From Chrysochromulina tobinii (lineage: Eukaryota; Haptophyta; Prymnesiales; Chrysochromulinaceae), in contig JWZX01000540.1 in NCBI GenBank assembly GCA_001275005.1, forward strand, positions 1 through 18,349: a DNA stretch of 18,349 nucleotides. Reading direction: 5' to 3'. Below, piece by piece: positions 1 through 7,832 of this stretch (the stretch's first letter is position 1; each line of letters opens with the position of its first letter). Under the pieces are notes generated by a model, which saw only the letters and a program-made list of their open reading frames with translations, ran no database searches and was not told the origin of the DNA. Made by a program: the position numbers and the translations under genes.

Positions 1-816
1 GGCGCGCGCGCGACCCTCCTGAGCAGTGGCTGCTTCGCGCGTCGTGCCTTGCCGGTCACTCCCCTCCTTTTCTGTATTTGCGTGCTCCCGAACCAACGTG
101 AAGGTGACGTCGGGTGTTGATCACGGCATGGAACCAGATCTGGGTCTCCATACTCCGCGTCACGCGAATAAATGGTTGCCTCGTTTACCGGTCGGCTCCC
201 CCCGGTGAGCGGCAATGGCACAGACGCACGTGAAGATCTCCTAGAACTGTATAGAAGCGCCCCCGTTACGGCGCCCGTCGCCGAGGAGGTGCCGCCCCGG
301 ATTAGAGGTCTGCCTATGAGTATGACCCGTGTCTTTGAAGACCCTTTGAAGACGGAGGCAAGATGGGGGCGGAGGCCAGGCCAGAGGCAGGCTAGAGGCA
401 GGCGGGTGGCGGGTTCGGCGGTGAGAGCGTTGAGTGGCTGCCATAAATTCGAGCCATAAATCCGTCAACAAATCCTGTATCCTGGGACATCTTTACTGGG
501 ACTTCGGCAACTAAGTGACTTCGCACTTCCAGACCGGCCGCTCCGACCTCCGTGAGGTCCGTGTGCGTCGGCGGAACGAAACGCGACGCGACACCGGCGT
601 CGTGCGACCGTCCCTCGAACGAATACCAACGACGAACGAGCTCAACGAGCCTCGAGAAACGCGACAGTGTCCACGCCATGCGGTGGTGCACTCACACATA
701 CATGCTCCATCTGACCATCTCGCTCATCCAACTCGATACATGTCATGTACGAAAATCCACAAACACACCCGCTCACCGCACGGCATGGGGCAACGACACG
801 CAGACCGTACAGACCG
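1..816. other. Spacer without a supportable gene
   Basis: I see no recognisable protein or RNA gene here. Several short open frames exist on both strands, but their translations are rich in Arg, Ser and His, as expected for chance frames in GC-rich DNA. The window opens with a short GC dinucleotide run. The part next to 817 would be the 3' flank of the minus-strand gene that follows. A minus-strand frame at about 392-691 has mildly G/C-biased third positions but no recognisable domain, so I did not call it. Confidence 0.5.
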
Positions 817-1920
817 TCAGGTGAGAGGTGTTGGCACCACACCCCGAGAGTGCAGAGACAGGGTGGTGCCTTTAGAGGCGCGGCGCGCGACCCCCGATCG
901 GGGGGAGCGCGGCGAGCGCGCGTCTCTCAACCGAAGTTGCTCAGCCAAAGATACCGCCGCTGATGGAGGAGGCATTTGGGTCGCGCTGTGCGTGGAACTG
1001 GGCCCCATACTGCCCCCCCCCCCGGACGTCATCGGGAACGCCGCGCCGAAGCCCGAGTTGCCGTCCTTGAACGCGTCGGCCACCTCCCAGGGCTGTGGAC
1101 CTCTCTTGTGCGCCGTCACGCCCTCTGCGCGATTGTCCTTGAAGTTGTCCACGATGTCCCAAGGCTTCGACTTCGGCGGCGTGGCGCTGCGTGCGGCGCG
1201 AACCTTGAAAGGGTCCTCAAACTGCTGCGAGGGCAAGAAGTTGCCATTCTCGCCGCGCGCGCGGTGGCCGGCGGTTCCGTTCGCCTGCGGCACCGGGATC
1301 GGCTTCGCCTTGCCGCTCGCCACTTCTTGCCGCCAGAGGACCAATTCGCGCTCCGCTTCCTTGGCGCTCAGGCCGTGCTGTTCCATGAGGAGCTGGCGGA
1401 TGGTCTGCTCGTGCTGGCGCTGCACGGCCGCCTCGAGCTGAGTCTGCATCGCCGTATTCGTCGCGCCGTTCGACGTCGTGTACATGTCCTGTTTCCGGTG
1501 CTGCCGATTCTGTGGGGCTGTGTCATCGCCAAACACGACGCCGCCGTCGTCCATCATGCCCCCGTCCGGGTGCCGCTTCACGTACGCCCGGTGCCCCTTG
1601 CGCTGCCGTGCAGAGTTCTGGCGCTCGGAATCGCGAGCCTCGGCCTGCTCAACGCGCGAAAGGAAGTCAAGGTTTCCTCCTCCGCCGTATCCGCCGCCGC
1701 CGCCGTGCGGAAGCACCTCGTAGGGATTGTCGACGATGCGCTGGCCGTATGTCTGGGGCTCGCGACCAAAGAGGCCGCCCTCGACGGCGGACATGTTGGC
1801 GATCGAGGGCTTGTTGGCCTTCGGTCTCATGCGCACTTGGCCGAGCGACATGGCTTTGCCAAACGAGAGGTGCTCGGATCTTGGCGTTCGGATGGATGGC
1901 CTGATGACGAGCACAATCAT
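817..1920 (-). CDS. Unrecognised protein with two PWxxxDxFKD motifs
   Basis: I do not recognise this 367-residue protein. The frame opens with an ATG at 1918-1920; a second ATG at residue 24 (MSLGQV) is an equally likely start. Residues 72-82 are Gly-rich. Residues about 158-202 are Gln/Glu/Arg-rich and predicted helical, possibly a short coiled coil. Two related motifs follow, PWDIVDNFKD (253-262) and PWEVADAFKD (277-286), 24 residues apart. The C-terminus is low complexity, rich in Gly, Ser, Pro and Arg. No signal peptide or membrane segment is visible, so a soluble scaffold-like protein is plausible, but this is inference. An 11-nt homopolymer at 1013-1023 sits inside the coding region. 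One extra base there would replace the Ser/Arg-rich end by a shorter one stopping at 941. The gene is divergent from the TLC gene across a 201-bp spacer. Confidence 0.7.
   Translation of the reverse strand: MIVLVIRPSIRTPRSEHLSFGKAMSLGQVRMRPKANKPSIANMSAVEGGLFGREPQTYGQRIVDNPYEVLPHGGGGGYGGGGNLDFLSRVEQAEARDSERQNSARQRKGHRAYVKRHPDGGMMDDGGVVFGDDTAPQNRQHRKQDMYTTSNGATNTAMQTQLEAAVQRQHEQTIRQLLMEQHGLSAKEAERELVLWRQEVASGKAKPIPVPQANGTAGHRARGENGNFLPSQQFEDPFKVRAARSATPPKSKPWDIVDNFKDNRAEGVTAHKRGPQPWEVADAFKDGNSGFGAAFPMTSGGGGSMGPSSTHSATQMPPPSAAVSLAEQLRLRDARSPRSPRSGVARRASKGTTLSLHSRGVVPTPLT
1013..1023. repeat. Homopolymer of 11 C (11 G on coding strand)
   Basis: Eleven consecutive C on the plus strand encode a Gly run on the minus strand. 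Such runs are prone to indels in replication and sequencing. The reading frame downstream of this run is uncertain (see findings). Confidence 0.95.
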
Positions 1921-2066
1921 TCGTTAGATCATTCAAGGAGATCCTATGCACACATTTCACAGCCAGTGATTATAATTTCACACACCTCGTAAAGTGAGAA
2001 GTTCCCTTCTCATCATCTGCACATACATCGCTCCTCCCGCTCGCCGGCTGTTTTTCAGAGGCCAGA

Positions 2067-2107
2067 GCGGGCCACGGAGCGTACGCAGGGCGGGCCACGG
2101 AGCGTAC
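2067..2107. repeat. Two direct copies of an 18-bp unit upstream of the TLC gene
   Basis: GCGGGCCACGGAGCGTAC occurs at 2067-2084 and again, perfectly, at 2090-2107, a 23-bp period. The second copy ends 14 bp before the ATG at 2122. The pair lies in the divergent spacer 1921-2121, so it is probably in the leader or promoter of the TLC gene. A role as a protein-binding site is only a guess. A pyrimidine-rich stretch ending TTTTTCAG just before the first copy (about 2051-2058) resembles a splice acceptor, so a 5' leader intron is possible. Confidence 0.85.
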
Positions 2108-2121
2108 CCGCCGCGCGAGTA

Positions 2122-3087
2122 ATGTATACGAGAACGTACGCGACGTTCACGGTCGACTTTGAATGGGACACGAGCTGGCCGCTCTATATCCTCTACCCGC
2201 TCTCGATCATCTTCTTCACTTCCTTTTATTTTCTCGGCCCGCGCATCTGGCCAAAGACACCAATTGCTGCACATTATGAGCGATGGTCAGTGCTCAACAA
2301 AGCGTGCTGGCGCCAAAACTGCTGCGCAATGGTGCACGCTGTGGGCGTCACGGTGCTGCTCGTCGCGGCCATCTTCTCCGACCCTGCGCTGCGCGGAAAC
2401 CGGCCGCTGCACACGTACCACAACCTGGTCGGCTACGTGGCGCTGTGCTTTTCGCTCGGCTACTTCAGCTTTGTCATCCCGTGGACGTATCACCTCTACT
2501 TTTGCAAAGGCGAGCGCCACGCGACCAACCTGCCGCTCGTCATCCACCATGGCGTCGTCTGGTTCGGCTCCTTGACGTACATCATCGGCCGCACGTGCTC
2601 GCTGTACGGCGCGGTCGCGTTTGCATGCATGGAATTCACGAACTGGTTCTTCATCATCCACGTCAATCTCCAGATGCTGCGCAGCAAGCGGCGCATCCTC
2701 CGGCAGGTCAACTACGTCCTGCTCGTGCTCGCCTTTGCTGTGTGCCGCCTCGGCATCTGCACGTGGATGGGAGTCCTCTTCTTCCAGGACTTGCTCCAAT
2801 TCGAGTCGGACGCGCCATTCGAGTGGGCCCTCATCATCATCCAGGCGATGATCTTCGCGTTCGTGTGGCTGCTCAGCTGGTTCTTTGTGTACACGGAGCT
2901 CAAGACCATGCTCCAGCCGCTCATCAAGCAGAAGCTCACCCAGTGGGGCATGGTCAGCCCCAAGCCGGACCAGAGCAAAGCCAAAGGGGTCAAGCCCAGC
3001 GTTCAGCCCCGGACCAGGCAGCCGGGGAAACCAGTGGCTGTGGCGTCGGCGAGCAAACCAGCGACACAATCAGCCGAGAATGTTTGA
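2122..3087 (+). CDS. TLC-domain (TRAM/LAG1/CLN8-like) multi-pass membrane protein
   Basis: This 321-residue protein has about seven hydrophobic segments, near residues 18-39, 69-87, 100-121, 138-157, 160-180, 196-221 and 235-258. The middle segments carry the TLC signature: an LPLVIHH motif at 137-143, then an aromatic-rich EFTNWFFIIH segment at 171-180. The pattern fits the TMEM56/TLCD4 branch better than true ceramide synthases, because the Lag1 motif with its paired acidic residues is not visible. TLC proteins reside in the ER or plasma membrane and act in lipid synthesis, lipid sensing or membrane composition. The substrate cannot be read from sequence. The tail from about 275 is Lys/Pro/Gln-rich and probably cytosolic. 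The ATG at 2122 is the first in frame and precedes the first membrane segment directly. The amine oxidase follows on the same strand after 212 bp. Confidence 0.85.
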   Translation: MYTRTYATFTVDFEWDTSWPLYILYPLSIIFFTSFYFLGPRIWPKTPIAAHYERWSVLNKACWRQNCCAMVHAVGVTVLLVAAIFSDPALRGNRPLHTYHNLVGYVALCFSLGYFSFVIPWTYHLYFCKGERHATNLPLVIHHGVVWFGSLTYIIGRTCSLYGAVAFACMEFTNWFFIIHVNLQMLRSKRRILRQVNYVLLVLAFAVCRLGICTWMGVLFFQDLLQFESDAPFEWALIIIQAMIFAFVWLLSWFFVYTELKTMLQPLIKQKLTQWGMVSPKPDQSKAKGVKPSVQPRTRQPGKPVAVASASKPATQSAENV

Positions 3088-3299
3088 CAGTATAGGCAAA
3101 CCGGGTCGTAACTTGACGTTTCGATTGTTGAGCTTTGCGTCAACGTGTGAGAAAATTGAGCAAGATTCGTTCACACGACTCACGAGAACGGCCTCGTGGG
3201 TTCACGTCGTTGTGCGGAAGGAAGAACGCCAAACACGCCCTCTCCGCGTCACGGCCCCAACATTGCCATCTGCCCGATCAACCGATCACCTCCTTTGCA

Positions 3300-4475
3300 A
3301 TGAACATACCAACAGTGTGTGCGACGCCATTTGACGTTGTGGTCATCGGAGCGGGCATCTCCGGCCTCGTGGCTGCCAGCGCTTTATTACCACGCGTTCC
3401 TCGCGTGCTGGTGCTGGAGGTGCGCAACCGCGTTGGTGGCCGACTGTACAGCACACAAGATGGCATGGACCTGGGTGCCTCTTGGTGGTGGTCTCACGAT
3501 ACGTCTGCAGCGAAGCTGGCGCAGAAACTTGGCGTGGCATCTGTGCCACAGCACGTTGGCGGAAACGCCTGGCTCCATCGCGGCCAGCAGGCGCAGCGTG
3601 TGGGAGAAGTCGGAGACCAGATTGTTCCCTCTGGGCCTGGTTCCAAGCGTTTTGTGGGCGGGTACGCAGAGCTGCCCAGACGGCTCGCCGATTCGTTACC
3701 AGATGGTACGGTGCAGCTTGGGGTGCGAGTCGTCTCGCTAGAGCAGCAGGACGGTGGCGGCAGCACGCCTCAGGCCATCATCCGCGTCGGGATAGAGGGA
3801 CGCGAGGCCATCATGGCTCGCCGTGTGATCCTTGCCATCCCGCCGCGCCTCGCGAGCCGCATATCTTACTCGCCAGCGCTGCCCGCGGCTACACAGCGCC
3901 GCCTCGAGTCGACGGCGGCTTGGTGCGGCGACTGGTCCAAGGTGGTCGCCACGTTCAAGACGCCCTTTTGGCGCCAACTGGGTGACTCGGGTGTTGCCTC
4001 CACACCAAACGGTCTTGTCGAGGTTTGGTGGGAAGCAAGTGGTGGTGAGGCGACGAGCGAGGCCACGGCGTCGCTAGCGGGGCTCGCATTCGGCCAAGCA
4101 GGCGCGGCACGGCTCGGTCCTTTTGACTCGGGGCAGGCTGCAACCGCCGATGGCGCTGCTGCTCTCCGCTCAAAGGTGATCTCAGCTCTGGGGGCACTTT
4201 ATGGCGAGGAGCTCGTGCGTGAGCAGCTCCTGACTGTCGCTGTGAAGGTGTGGATGGTTGACCCCGATACTTACGCCCCATCACCTGACGGCATCGAGCC
4301 GCCCGGCGACCCGCGCTCCACGTATGGTCATCCGAACCTTCGAACGCCCACGACGTGGGGCGTGCACTTTGCTGGCACAGAGAGCGAGGCTCATTCTGGG
4401 CATGTGGCGGGCGCTATCTTGGCAGGCGAGCGGGCTGCCAGGGAGGTCGTCAGTGCTCTTGAGGCGCAGAGGTAG
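3300..4475 (+). CDS. FAD-dependent amine oxidase (monoamine/polyamine oxidase superfamily)
   Basis: The 391-residue product starts at ATG 3300, the first ATG in frame; the open frame reaches further upstream only through a TTG. Residues 11-23 form the beta-alpha-beta FAD fold with GAGISGL (17-23). E40 and NRVGGRLY (43-50) complete the nucleotide-binding motif of this superfamily. WSKVVATFKTPFW (212-224) matches the conserved substrate-domain strand. The C-terminal FAD motif is HFAGTES (356-362) followed by GHVAGAILAGERAA (367-380). Members oxidise primary, secondary or polyamines with O2, releasing H2O2 and an aldehyde. At 391 residues it is shorter than usual for the family (about 450-520). 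The flexible segment around 325-345 has no Cys, so covalent FAD as in animal MAO is unlikely. There is no C-terminal membrane helix and no clear targeting peptide. The substrate is unknown. Confidence 0.9.
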   Translation: MNIPTVCATPFDVVVIGAGISGLVAASALLPRVPRVLVLEVRNRVGGRLYSTQDGMDLGASWWWSHDTSAAKLAQKLGVASVPQHVGGNAWLHRGQQAQRVGEVGDQIVPSGPGSKRFVGGYAELPRRLADSLPDGTVQLGVRVVSLEQQDGGGSTPQAIIRVGIEGREAIMARRVILAIPPRLASRISYSPALPAATQRRLESTAAWCGDWSKVVATFKTPFWRQLGDSGVASTPNGLVEVWWEASGGEATSEATASLAGLAFGQAGAARLGPFDSGQAATADGAAALRSKVISALGALYGEELVREQLLTVAVKVWMVDPDTYAPSPDGIEPPGDPRSTYGHPNLRTPTTWGVHFAGTESEAHSGHVAGAILAGERAAREVVSALEAQR

Positions 4476-5376
4476 GCACCCGCCACCCTGGCCATCCCCT
4501 CGCGCGCGTTGTCGCAGAAACGCTGTGAGCATATTGGACCGGATGCCACGCACCTGCCCAAGGTGGCGCACGTCAACCCCTCACCCCCCACCCCCTCTCT
4601 ACCTAGAGACGTTTGTCTTTTGTCTCACCGGACCGTACCTAACGCGGCGGGCGCCTCTTCGGCTACCCGCCCTACGAGCGGCCCACCCACGTATACGTAA
4701 CGCGCCTAGATACGGCCCGGGGTTCAGCATGATGACGCACCCGCATACACCCCTAACCCTGGCCCCCTCCCTATTGACGCATCGAACCCCCCACACCGTA
4801 TGGAAAGTCGGGAGGGAAAGGGGCGTGGCGCCACTGGTACCTGGGGATACGATTAATGTCAAATGTGAGAATCATGTGACATCTGACATGCACATCATGA
4901 CCCTTCTCCCTTGACCGAAACAATGCGAAATGATTAGGGAAATGGCACGATATACCACAGGATTTTCGGTCGCGGGGTTCATATCTCGTATGCGCGTATG
5001 ACCCGCCCCCGGGTGGGGGGGCATCGCACCGTTCCCCCCTCTTCCTAGTTCCAAGTTCAAGTTACTTCATAAACAACAGACAACCTAACGGAAGCCTATC
5101 GAATGTGCTCTCTAAGCTAGCAGTGGGGGTGAGAGTCGTCGGAGATGGTGAGACACAACGGAAGGAGTACGAACGGGAAGGAGACCAGGAGGAGACACGC
5201 CACAGGGTGCTAGCCTGCGTGCCCTCGAGTACAGGTAGAGATCGAAGAGAAACTTGAACTTGAACTTGAACTTGAACTCCTAGTTCCCGCCCCGTCATCC
5301 AAATTCCAAAACTCCGCACGACTTCTCAGCGTGATAGCTCTGGTGCCGGCACACGCCACGCCGCCAGTGGAACACA
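4476..5376. other. Spacer between amine oxidase and Cys-rich PH-like gene
   Basis: No gene is supportable in these 901 bp. The left part is C-rich with several C homopolymers. A short palindrome (ACGTATACGT) lies near 4688-4697, and a G/C-rich dyad sits near 5000-5020. The right part contains the MITE-like element at 5043-5287. About 90 bp then remain before the ATG at 5377 as leader or promoter. Confidence 0.6.
5043..5287. mobile_element. Probable MITE-like insertion with 10-bp target duplication
   Basis: The 10-bp word TCCTAGTTCC occurs at 5043-5052 and again at 5278-5287. Immediately inside the left copy is AAGTTCAAGTT (5053-5063). Immediately inside the right copy, in inverse orientation, are about 4.5 copies of the hexamer AACTTG (5251-5277). 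This is the layout of a short non-autonomous DNA transposon: target duplication, inverted repeat, 225-bp body, inverted repeat, target duplication. The body encodes nothing recognisable. A duplication of 10 bp would fit Mutator-like elements (8-11 bp), but that assignment is inference. The hexamer array at one end could have expanded after insertion. It ends 89 bp upstream of the next gene's ATG. Confidence 0.5.
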
Positions 5377-6342
5377 ATGACGGAAGAGACGAAATTTGAA
5401 GTGCGTCCGGAGCTACTCACAGCATCGCCGTGGACAGAAGAAGACGGCATCATCCGCGAGTTTTTCTTCTTGAACGAGGAGTTTCACGCACGCGATATGG
5501 AGATCTGGGATTTCAGAAACGAGCCAAGCAACGCTTGTCTCGGTTTGCCTCCGTGCTGTTGGGTACTGATGCCAATCTGCGTGCCGATCTGCTATATGTG
5601 GCAGCCCTACACACGCAAGATGTACAGCGAGAACCAGATCGAGAACCTGTGGGCTCGCCGACTAGCCCTCACCAAGGACGGCATCCAGTATAGAATGCTA
5701 CGCCGGAAGCCCGTCACCTTCGACCAGGCACATCCGTGCGCTATCTGGTGCTGCGCCATCGGGCGCTTTCCGGATCAAGAGATCGGCGCGACATCCAAGG
5801 TGATCCCCTACGATCGCGTGCAGGATGTGCGCACTGACCTGGCTGCAGGAGGTACGAGGCGGATCGTGCAGGTTGGCGGCTGCTGTCCGTACGAGTGTGG
5901 CGAGGTCATCCCCGACGTCGGCGCCTCTTGCGAGGTGGACACGGCGGGGTCCGGCTCGGAGCTCGTGCTCTCGGGCCTCGTCAACCCGGCCGAATTCCGT
6001 GCGTGTGTCATCGCCCTCAAGCACGGGCGCGACCTACCTCCCGTCGGCCCGGGCTCGAGAGAAGGGACGTACAATGCGTCGGCCATCCACCCGGCGGCGA
6101 CGCACTCGATGCTCGGTGCAAGCGTCCAAGGGGCGGCCGCTCCGGTGGCGGTGGTCGCCGGCTTCGGGAGCGGGCTGTTCGGAGGCGGCAGCGGAAGGGA
6201 GAGCTGGCTGGCACCGACGAATCAGGTGATGCAGCCGGGTGCGGGAGATTACCGCGAGATGGTGACCGTCCTGCGCTCGGTCGACCAGAAGCTCGGGCAG
6301 CTGCTGATGCTTGCCGAGAAGCACGCGAAGCAACATCTGTAG
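5377..6342 (+). CDS. Cys-rich membrane-associated protein, possible bacterial-PH-like fold
   Basis: I do not recognise a named family for this 321-residue protein. It starts at ATG 5377 in a good context (ACACAATGA). A hydrophobic, Cys/Pro-rich segment at about 54-75 (starting CLGLPPCCWV) could insert in or lie on a membrane. Residues about 90-155 read like a PH-like beta-sandwich of the DUF304/bPH_2 type: LALTKDGIQYR (96-106), then IPYDRVQDVRTD (143-154). The likely last strand and helix are LVLSGLVNPAEFRACVIALK (196-215). Between them lie CC and C-x2-C-type cysteines (169-185). Residues 225-285 are low complexity. The C-terminal helix 291-318 is amphipathic and may oligomerise. By inference this is a peripheral or monotopic membrane protein of unknown role. 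Confidence 0.7.
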   Translation: MTEETKFEVRPELLTASPWTEEDGIIREFFFLNEEFHARDMEIWDFRNEPSNACLGLPPCCWVLMPICVPICYMWQPYTRKMYSENQIENLWARRLALTKDGIQYRMLRRKPVTFDQAHPCAIWCCAIGRFPDQEIGATSKVIPYDRVQDVRTDLAAGGTRRIVQVGGCCPYECGEVIPDVGASCEVDTAGSGSELVLSGLVNPAEFRACVIALKHGRDLPPVGPGSREGTYNASAIHPAATHSMLGASVQGAAAPVAVVAGFGSGLFGGGSGRESWLAPTNQVMQPGAGDYREMVTVLRSVDQKLGQLLMLAEKHAKQHL

Positions 6343-7142
6343 TGCCCATCGCGACCAGAGGGGTCTGATGAGAGGCGCGGGTAACGGCCCGGTGTCCGGA
6401 ACGGTTCTTCTCTATAGTGTATAGTCTCTTGCACAATATATGGGGCAAATTCAAACGGGGCGGCGGGGCGTGGGCTTATCATGGATGTCGCGTGTTATGT
6501 CGCGTATAATATTACGTGTCAGAGGTTTGGTAGAGCGAAGACGCTCCACCGCACCGCGCGGGCCGCCATTCCCGATTCCGCGCGCGAGACGCGTGCGCAT
6601 TCCGCGCGAGAGACCGGACGCGTGCGCCCCGCGCGAAGTTCGCCTTCGCACCGAGTGACATCAGTACGGTGCAGACTCGTGCACCGGTACTACGCACACT
6701 AGAGACTAGTCGACTACACTTCGCTTATCCCCTTCCCGTAGAATATGGAATATCCTTCGCTCCGCACCCGTCCCCGCGGCCGAACCATTGCCCCGAACGA
6801 CTAATCCATGACGACTACTAAGTGACTACACACGCTCAACGAACCCCTAGAACCTATACACCTGGAAGCCACGCCCCTCGTCGTCAACACCTATATCTAT
6901 TCCGAGTACGTTAGGCGGCCGATTGTTCACAGCCAAGTCACACCACGTCGCCTCCGACAGTGGGAACTCACACACCCGCCTCATTGTAAGCTCACACACC
7001 CGCCTGTCGCGTTGCCTGCCGTAAAGTCTGTGTCTCATTTTTGCCTCTATCGGACGGGCTTGCCGGATCGGCTGCCAATCTCATGGCCACTCTCAGGCAA
7101 TTGCGTGTGGACGGCGAGCTTCACGCCGCCATGCATCCAGCC
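6343..7142. other. Spacer between two tail-to-tail genes
   Basis: These 800 bp separate the plus-strand gene ending at 6342 from the minus-strand RING gene ending at 7143. I see no coding frame with a convincing composition. The stretch 6545-6650 is very rich in CGCG and contains an imperfect duplication built on ATTCCGCGCG and ACGCGTGCGC. At 6967-6981 and 6991-7005 the 15-mer CTCACACACCCGCCT is duplicated at a 24-bp period. Confidence 0.5.
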
Positions 7143-7718
7143 TCACGTCACCGTTGTCACCGTCGTCACCGTCGTCACCGTCGTCACCGTCGTCACCGTG
7201 GGCCCTGCAGTGGGCCGCCCCAGCGGTGCCTGTTGTGCCGAGCGTTGTGCCGAGCGCCAAGCGACGCGCGACGAGCGAATGGCCCAAGGAGCGCTTTGGC
7301 TTGGGGGCTCCCGGCTCAGCTCTGCCACTGCGGCCTGGAGTGCCTCCTCTGTGAGGACTTCTTTCTTGCAGAGCGGGCAGCTTGAAGCGCCGTAGTCGAG
7401 CTCTCGACGGATCAGCCACCGGTCGATGCACGCGAAATGAAACTTGTGGCCGCACGGGAGCTCGCGCAGCTCATCGCCAGCTGCAAGGGTGCAGAGGCAG
7501 ATTGCGCACTCGTCCTCCCCACTGGCGGTGCATGTCGGAAGCCGGCGGACAGCAAGCTCCACTGAGCGGGAGCGCTCTGTTGCTTTATTCGCGCGCATGG
7601 CTGCCGCCCTGCGTTCACGCAGGCGCGCCTCGAAACAAACGGCCATAGTACAGGTGAATGCAGACAACCAAGCGACGATCAAAATACACTCGTATGGTAA
7701 CCACCACTGCTGCGGCAT
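7143..7718 (-). CDS. Membrane RING-H2 finger protein, putative E3 ubiquitin ligase (ATL-like)
   Basis: From ATG 7716-7718 the product has 191 residues. A hydrophobic helix (about 9-28) is followed by a basic stretch and then a complete RING-H2 finger. Counting from this Met, the zinc ligands are C71, C74, C89, H91, H94, C97, C114 and C117, in the contexts ECAIC, CGHKFHFACIDRW and CPLC. All eight are present. Tryptophan 101 lies in the usual E2-contact region. One N-terminal membrane helix plus a cytosolic RING-H2 is the ATL-type layout; such proteins ubiquitinate membrane or signalling targets. The last 20 residues are a repeated Val-Thr-Thr tract made by a 9-bp minisatellite. The frame stays open to 7937 without an ATG. 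The extra stretch carries NVT and NAS sequons, so an upstream exon giving a longer luminal N-terminus is possible. Confidence 0.8.
   Translation of the reverse strand: MPQQWWLPYECILIVAWLSAFTCTMAVCFEARLRERRAAAMRANKATERSRSVELAVRRLPTCTASGEDECAICLCTLAAGDELRELPCGHKFHFACIDRWLIRRELDYGASSCPLCKKEVLTEEALQAAVAELSREPPSQSAPWAIRSSRVAWRSAQRSAQQAPLGRPTAGPTVTTVTTVTTVTTVTTVT
7147..7200. repeat. 9-bp minisatellite, six copies, inside the RING gene 3' end
   Basis: Six tandem 9-bp units of the form GTCACCGTC (first and last differ by one base) run from 7147 to 7200. On the minus strand they encode the Val-Thr-Thr tail, and the stop codon follows directly at 7143-7145. Being a multiple of three, copy-number change would alter tail length without breaking the frame. 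Confidence 0.95.
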
Positions 7719-7767
7719 GCAGCCGTGCAAGTCGCCGTGCAAGTCGTCGGAGGTGCTTGCGTTTCTC

Positions 7768-7832
7768 GTCACGTTTGCACTTCCATGTGTGTCAAGGGGT
7801 TGCACCGACGCACATGGCAGTGCAAATGTGAC
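7768..7832. repeat. Imperfect 26-bp inverted repeat (hairpin)
   Basis: Arms 7768-7793 and 7807-7832 are complementary at 23 of 26 positions around a 13-nt loop (7794-7806). In a plus-strand RNA two of the three exceptions would be G-U pairs, leaving one mismatch. The repeat lies 50 bp upstream of the RING gene ATG, either in its promoter or in an upstream coding part. I see no target duplication next to the arms. Confidence 0.85.

Noticed and set aside
392-691. Possible small minus-strand gene of 99 codons
   Set aside because: Third-position bias is mild, there is no recognisable domain, and the second half looks random.
976-1992. Long plus-strand open frame of 338 codons opposite the first gene
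   Set aside because: It is the antisense shadow of the minus-strand gene: Arg/Ala/Leu-rich, with no recognisable motif.
2287-3069. Minus-strand frame of 260 codons opposite the TLC gene
   Set aside because: It is an acidic/His-rich shadow of the membrane protein with no domain of its own.
4258-4914. Plus-strand frame running out of the amine oxidase into the spacer
   Set aside because: It is out of phase with the amine oxidase; beyond 4475 it is Pro/His/Arg-rich without protein-like features.
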